From positions 77,905,387 through 77,969,386 of the forward strand of contig OW121741.1 in assembly GCA_933228675.1 (NCBI GenBank): a DNA stretch of 64,000 nucleotides, read 5' to 3'. The stretch comes from Stomorhina lunata (Eukaryota; Arthropoda; Insecta; Diptera; Rhiniidae). Position 1 is the stretch's first letter. Each line of letters begins with the position of its first letter. The notes under the pieces are model-generated. The model was not told the origin of the DNA. It made no database searches and saw only the letters and a program-made list of their open reading frames with translations. Made by a program: the position numbers and the translations under genes. Positions 56,901-64,000 of this stretch are shown piece by piece.

Positions 56901-59100
56901 CTATAGAAAAATTTTCGTTAAGAAATTTTTTCTATAGAAAAATTTTCGTTAAGAAATTTTTTCTATAGAAAAATTTTCGTTAAGAAATTTTTTCTATAGA
57001 AAAATTTTCGTTAAAAAATTTTTTCTATAGAAAAATTTTCGTTAAGAAATTTTTTCTATAGAAAAATTTTCGTTAAGAAATTTTTTCTATAGAAAAATTT
57101 TCGTTAAGAAATTTTTTCTATAGAAAAATTTTCGTTAAAAAATTTTTTCTATAGAAAAATTTTCGTTAAGAAATTTTTTCTATAGAAAAATTTTCGTTAA
57201 GAAATTTTTTCTATAGAAAAATTTTCGTTAAGAAATTTTTTCTATAGAAAAATTTTCGTTAAGAAATTTTTTCTATAGAAAAATTTTCGTTAAGAAATTT
57301 TTTCTATAGAAAAATTTTCGTTAAGAAATTTCTTAATTCTTTCTATAGAAAAATTTTCGTTAAGAAATTTCTTAATTTTTTCTATAGAAAAATTTTCGTT
57401 AAGACATTTTTTCTATAGAAAAATTTTCGTTAAGAAATTTTTTCTATAGAAAAATTTTCGTTAAGAAATTTTTTCTATAGAAAAATTTTCGTTAAGAAAT
57501 TTTTTCTATAGAAAAATTTTCGTTAAGAAATTTTTTCTATAGAAAAATTTTCGTTAAGAAATTTTTTCTACAGAAAAATTTTCGTTAAGAAATTTTTTCT
57601 ATAGAAAAATGTTCGTTAAGAAATTTTTTCTATAGAAAAATTTTCGTTAAGAAATTTTTTCTATAGAAAAATTTTCGTTAAGAAATTTTTTCTATAGAAA
57701 AATTTTCGTTAAGAAATTTTTTCTATAGAAAAATTTTCGTTAAGAAATTTTTTCTATAGAAAAATTTTCGTTAAGAAATTTTTTCTATAGAAAAATTTTC
57801 GTTAAGAAATTTTTTCTATAGAAAAATTTTCGTTAAGAAATTTTTTCTATAGAAAAATTTTCGTTAAGAAATTTTTTCTATAGAAAAATTTTCGTTAAGA
57901 AATTTTTTCTATAGAAAAATTTTCGTTAAGAAATTTTTTCTATAGAAAAATTTTCGTTAAGAAATTTTTTCTATAGAAAAATTTTCGTTAAGAAATTTTT
58001 TCTATAGAAAAATTTTCGTTAAGAAATTTTTTCTATAGAAAAATTTTCGTTAAGAAATTTTTTCTATAGAAAAATTTTCGTTAAGAAATTTTTTCTATAG
58101 AAAAATTTTCGTTAAGAAATTTTTTCTATAGAAAATTTTTCGTTAAGAAATTTTTTCTATAGAAAAATTTTCGTTAAGAAATTTTTTCTATAGAAAAATT
58201 GTCGTTAAGAAATTTTTTCTATAGAAAAATTGTCGTTAAGAAATTTTTTCTATAGAAAAATTTTCGTTAAGAAATTTTTTCTATAGAAAATTTTTCGTTA
58301 CAAAATTTTTCTTATAGAAACATTTTCGTTACAAAATTTTTCTTATAGAAAAATTTTCGTTAAAAAATTGTTCTTATAGAAAAATTTTCGTTAAAAAATT
58401 TTTCTTATAGAAAAATTTTCGTTAAAAAATTTTTCTTATAGAAAAATTTTCGTTAAAAAATTTTTCTTATAGAAAAATTTTCGTTAAAAAATTTTTCTTA
58501 TAGAAAAATTTTCGTTAAAAAATTTTTCTTATAGTAAAATTTTCGTTAAGAAATTTTTTCTATAGGAAAATTTCCGTTAAGAAATTTTTTCTATAGAAAA
58601 ATTTTTGTTAAAATTTTTTTATATAGAAAAATTTTCGTAAAAAATTTTTTTAAAAGGAAAAATTTTCGTTAAAAATTTTTTTATATAGAACAATTTTCGT
58701 TAAAATTTTTTTTATATAGAAAAATTTTTGTAAAAAATTTTTTTTATATAGATAATTTTTGTTAAAAATTTTTTTAAATAGAAAAATATTCGTTAAAAAT
58801 TGTTTTTATAGAAAAATTTTTGTTAAAATTTTTTTATATAGAAAAATTTTTGTTAAAAATTTTTTTATATAGAAAAATGTTCGTTAAAAATTTTTTTATA
58901 TAGAAAAATTTTCGTTAAAAATGTTTTTATATAGAAAAGTTTTCGTTAAATTTTTTTTTATATATAAAAATTTTCATTAAAAATTTTTTTATATAGAAAA
59001 ATTTTCATTAAAAATTTTGATAGAAAAATTTTCGTTAAAAATTTTTGTTGAAAAATTTTCGTTAAAAACTTTTTGTATAGAAAAATTTTCATTAAAATTT
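53930..59100. repeat. 31-bp satellite array (CGTTAAGAAAT type)
   Basis: About 165 tandem 31-bp units of type TTTTCGTTAAGAAAT + TTTTTCTATAGAAAA (period measured 54738 to 54769). It has the same length and core as the satellite in the UGT intron, but the spacer differs (CGTTAAGAAAT versus CGTTATAAAAA). Inserts of TTTCTTAA make short palindromes near 54330, 55150 and 57330. Block duplications are visible: TTTATATAGAAAAATTTTCG variants near 55470 and 56460. Units decay toward both edges, and the right part shifts to TTAAAAATTTTTTTATATAG units. Confidence 0.94.
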
Positions 59101-59530
59101 TTTGTTATTCATGATAAAAACCTTTAATATTGTAAATACCGAAAATCTCTCTTAAAAACTTAGTTGAGCCAAGACAACAACCATTTTTCTAAAAACTTAG
59201 AGAGTGGCTTAAAAAGCTTCAAATCCCAATTAAAGAATGAACAAAAATATTAAAAACTCAACTCTCCTAAGACGCTATCAAAATAGTTAATGTATAAACA
59301 ATTCGTTTAGTTACAATTCGATACTGCGGCGGTCAACAACTAAAAGCGGATAACTGAAAAAGTTTAAAATGATATCGACCTAAAAACGCGCACAAATGAG
59401 ACAAACAAAAAAATTTAGCGAAAAGAGATGAAATATAACAAACGAGGTTTTAAAGTGCCAAATAAGACAAAAGATCTGTCGAGTTCATATTAAAATAAAT
59501 TTGAAAAAATATATACAAATAAAAAAAATT

Positions 59531-59571
59531 TATATAATAGAAAAAAAAATTAAGCTGACAACTTAGTCAGT
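59531..59571 (+). promoter_or_regulatory. Candidate core promoter (TATA + initiator)
   Basis: TATATAATAG at 59531-59540, followed by an arthropod initiator-like TCAGTA at 59567-59572, roughly 35 bp downstream. It lies about 190 bp upstream of the candidate first exon. AT-rich context makes a chance TATA possible. Confidence 0.3.
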
Positions 59572-59763
59572 AAAGTAAACGGCCCACACAGAAAGTTTTA
59601 GAAAAAAACTGTTTGTATTGATGATTAATACTGATTAAAATTTTTACAAAAATTCTTTCAAAAATTTATTACTTCAAAAAGTGATTTCATTAATAAAATT
59701 TTGTGAAAAAATTAAAAAAAAATAATTGTTAAACTTAATGTTAACAAGAGCGTAAAGAAAAAT

Positions 59764-59888
59764 ATGTTTCGCAACAGCCACAATAACAATAGTAGTTTTA
59801 GTAGTTACAGCAACAACTTGTCTAAAATGTTATACTTAAAGTGCTTAATAGTATTAACACTACAGGTGCATTTAAATTCTGGTCAAGG
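59764..59888 (+). CDS. Possible first coding exon of a secreted or membrane protein
   Basis: An ATG opens 41 codons: an Asn/Ser-rich start (MFRNSHNNNSSFSSYSNN), then a hydrophobic stretch (MLYLKCLIVLTLQVHLNS) that could be a signal peptide, ending GQ followed by AAGG|GTTTGT, a weak donor. CAG/AAC-rich codon use before the hydrophobic stretch differs from the surrounding intergenic DNA, and an upstream TATA/initiator pair is plausible. No continuation exon is found before the window ends, so the rest of the gene would lie to the right. The family is not recognised. It could be chance. Confidence 0.3.
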
Positions 59889-60398
59889 GTTTGTATTTTT
59901 GTTTAAATAGTTTTTATTTTTCTTTCAATTTCACTTTACTTTATACATTATTTTTCCTCCTTACATTATGTTGGTTTTGTTTTTTGCATACACAATTTCT
60001 TTGGAAATACAAAATGATCTCATATGCGAAATGATTGAAATGAAATAAATACAGAGGAATAGCGCTAACAACTAATAATAAAAATCCAGTTTATATGGAT
60101 AAAATTTTAATGATACATTTAAATTATCAACAAATAAGTGAATGAAACCCCTTACCCGGTTGTTTGTCATTAGCAGAAAAAAAAATAGGAAAAAGATAAA
60201 TAAAATAACTAAATACAATATAAGAAACAAAAGACTTAAGAAAAAAACTTAATTGTTGTTGTGATGAAACTGTTTATTAAAGACTCAAGACACAAACTTT
60301 ATTTGTTTCTGTCTCCCTCACTCACTCACTCTTGCAAACCAATTGTGGAGCATAAACAATAACAAACAAACGACTTAGGACACATACTTTAGATTAGA
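59889..60398. other. Intron or intergenic sequence, nothing recognised
   Basis: AT-rich non-repetitive stretch, possibly the intron following the candidate first exon. Short CTCACTCACTC run near 60318. Confidence 0.4.
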
Positions 60399-61865
60399 GT
60401 ACCTGGTTGACCGAGCCTTGCTCGGAGCTTTATGATAAGCATTTTGAGGAAAATTTTAAAGTTTTTATATATTTTATATTATAAAGTGATAAAATAAATT
60501 TAGAGGAAAGACATTGTACAAATATTCAGTTAATTTTGAATTATTTGATTTATTTTGTCCGACCAACACATAGTTTGCATAGTTTACTCATTTTGAAAAA
60601 TTTTGGAAATTATTCATATCAACATAAACCTCCATCGACTCATGCGCAACAACTTTCCAAAAGATTATAGTCTGATCAAATGCACAGTTTACGATTTAAT
60701 TTATTTTGAGTAGTTTGCAGTGGCGCCACCTGAAGTTGTTCATACCATATAAGAAACCTTTGTCTGTTTATTCGTAACAACTTTGCTTATGATTATAACA
60801 TGATCAAATGCACAGTTTACGATTTAATTCACTTTGAGTAATTTTCAGTGGCGCCACCTGTCGGACTTTGCTCATTCCAATTCATAAAACTTCTTCGACT
60901 TATCCGTAACAACTTTGCTGACGATTATAGCATGATTAAATGTACAGCATACGATTAAATTCACTTTGAGTAAATTTCAGTGGCGCCACCTGTCGTAAAT
61001 TATTCACACCAACTAAAAAGCCTTCGTCGGCTCATGCGCTACAACTTTGCTAAAGATCATAGCATGATCAAATGTACAGTTTACGATTTAATTAATTTTT
61101 AGTAATTTTCCGTGGCGCCATCTGTCGGAAATTAGTCTTATCAACTTAAAAACCTTCGCCGGCTTATCCGCAACATCTTCGCTAAAGAGCATAATATGAT
61201 CAAATTCACAGTTTACTATTTTATAAAGAACATACATACAGACAAACATTCATTTGTTTAAAATAATACTAATTTTCCCCCTTTTTATTCCCTAATTTCT
61301 AAAAGTTCCATATGCATATTTGGTACTTTTTGTTGCCAATTAAATTCGGTACATTTTTTTAAAACGCATTTATCATAATGTATAATGTTCCTATTGATAT
61401 TACTTTGGAGATGTTAAGTTATCATTTTATCCCTTTTTTACCCATTTTGGCTCCAAAATCAAAAAAGTACCAAATATGTGTTTCATGTTTCTTTTACATC
61501 TATTGATTGCAGTACCAAGTTTCTTTCTATATTCTTTAGTTTAAAATGTAAGAGTGGGTTAAAAAGGTGCCAAAAAAACTATTTTCACCCTTTTTTACCC
61601 CCTATAGAACATAGTTTCAAAAAAGTACCAAACACCTGTCCGCTTATTTTTATAGCTGTTTAAAACGTAATTTTAATTTTGTTTCTATACCTATTACTTT
61701 AGGAGATATAGCGTTTTCGATTTGTTCCCCTTTTTACCCGTTTTTACCCTCTTAGAGGCAAAAGTTCCAAAAGTCCCTTCTTCTTCGACCTATACATCAA
61801 AAAAGATACCCACTGTCCAAATTTTATTAAAATCGTTAGAGCCGTTTTCGAGATAGCCATTCTAT
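60399..61865 (-). mobile_element. Hairpin-ended repeat element, copy 1
   Basis: Starts GTACCTGGTTGACCGAGCCTT with a 6-bp hairpin CCGAGC-CTT-GCTCGG and ends GAGATAGCCATTCTATATA. Contains about four ~130-bp tandem subrepeats around GTGGCGCCACCTGTCGG (about 60720, 60848, 60982, 61112). A region at 61310-61760 rich in TTTTTACCC and AAAAAAGTACCAAA matches, inverted, the repeats inside the Helitron-like element at 4206-9445. No coding capacity. Taken on the minus strand, the hairpin lies near the 3' end, as in Helitrons, but the terminal CTRR is not evident. Confidence 0.65.
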
Positions 61866-61869
61866 ATAT

Positions 61870-61937
<68 letters not shown>
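61866..61937. repeat. TA microsatellite
   Basis: Nearly pure (TA)n between the two element copies. Confidence 0.95.
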
Positions 61938-63512
<1,575 letters not shown>

Positions 63513-64000
63513 AATTTTTGCTCGTTTAAGAATATAAGATTTAGTACTTCAATTACACTGTGGGATAGATTTAAAACAGATTAAGCAAATTGACGCATAA
63601 TTTGAGTTTCGAATAAATAAATTATAGCATCTGTGAATTGTCGATAATTTTAAGCATTTTTAATATACGAGGATTTTTTAGTTTCGAAATTGGACAACAC
63701 CAGTTGTTGTTGTAACAGCTCTAACATTCACAATTTTATAATATTGTTTTTATGGGGGATCTGTTTGGAGATCAAGGCCAAGAAATTGTGCTACTCTATT
63801 AATCTGCTGCTCTATCCCGATCTCAATTGAGCCAGAACGACTCTTTTTTCCGCGGCGGGTTCTTTTCTTCTTCTGCTAATACAACATTTATGCGATATCC
63901 TGAAATCGCGGAGTTGGTGGCGTCTCTATAAATGTTGTTAAATGCTGCCAAGTACGAGGTATGATCTAAATTATCAAGTACAGGCGAAGATATTTCCTGA
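63513..64000. other. Right edge, nothing recognised
   Basis: Non-repetitive sequence, richer in GC after 63750. Contains CCAGTTGTTGTTGTAACAGC at about 63701. No supported gene or exon. Confidence 0.4.

Overview
The window is AT-rich eukaryotic DNA with phase-consistent spliced exons, ~57-62 nt short introns, insect gene families (thioester-containing protein, UDP-glycosyltransferase) and fly-type transposons. It most resembles a calyptrate fly, probably a blow fly; the species cannot be fixed from the sequence alone. Almost everything outside the exons is satellite DNA or transposable element.

Layout. 1-44220 (+): the middle and 3' end of an insect thioester-containing protein gene (TEP, alpha-2-macroglobulin family), with its 5' exons off the left edge. 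Seven cassette exons (A-G) lie between 14 and 31525. Each encodes a different variable segment followed by a conserved R-x-x-F-x-x-x-W-(I/L)-(F/Y) block, and each is in the right phase to join one shared downstream exon at 38034. The shared part (38034-39117, 43088-43606, 43669-44220) carries the GCGEQ thioester and a Cys-rich C-terminus. Cassette inclusion must be mutually exclusive to keep frame. This resembles the alternatively spliced bait-like exon of Drosophila Tep2, with at least seven alternatives here. The cassettes are separated by 23-bp palindromic satellite arrays, a 5.2-kb Helitron-like element, MITEs, a SINE, a LINE and a mariner.

Cassette E is split by a 5.5-kb Transib element (21116-26647). 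It has RAG-RSS-like CACAGTG termini, a 5-bp CTATG target duplication, about 1.36-kb inverted repeats and a RAG1-like transposase that is intact apart from one frameshift in a run of 11 A. Removing the element and one target copy restores the cassette frame exactly.

44221-48937: intergenic retroelement debris. 48938-53504 (+): a complete four-exon UDP-glycosyltransferase of 520 aa whose second intron is swollen by a 31-bp satellite. 53930-59100: a related 31-bp satellite. 59530-59888: a possible promoter and first coding exon of a further gene. 60399-63405: two tandem copies of a hairpin-ended repeat element bounded by TA microsatellites. Four different tandem repeat families in the window share one core palindrome, TTTTCTATAGAAAA.
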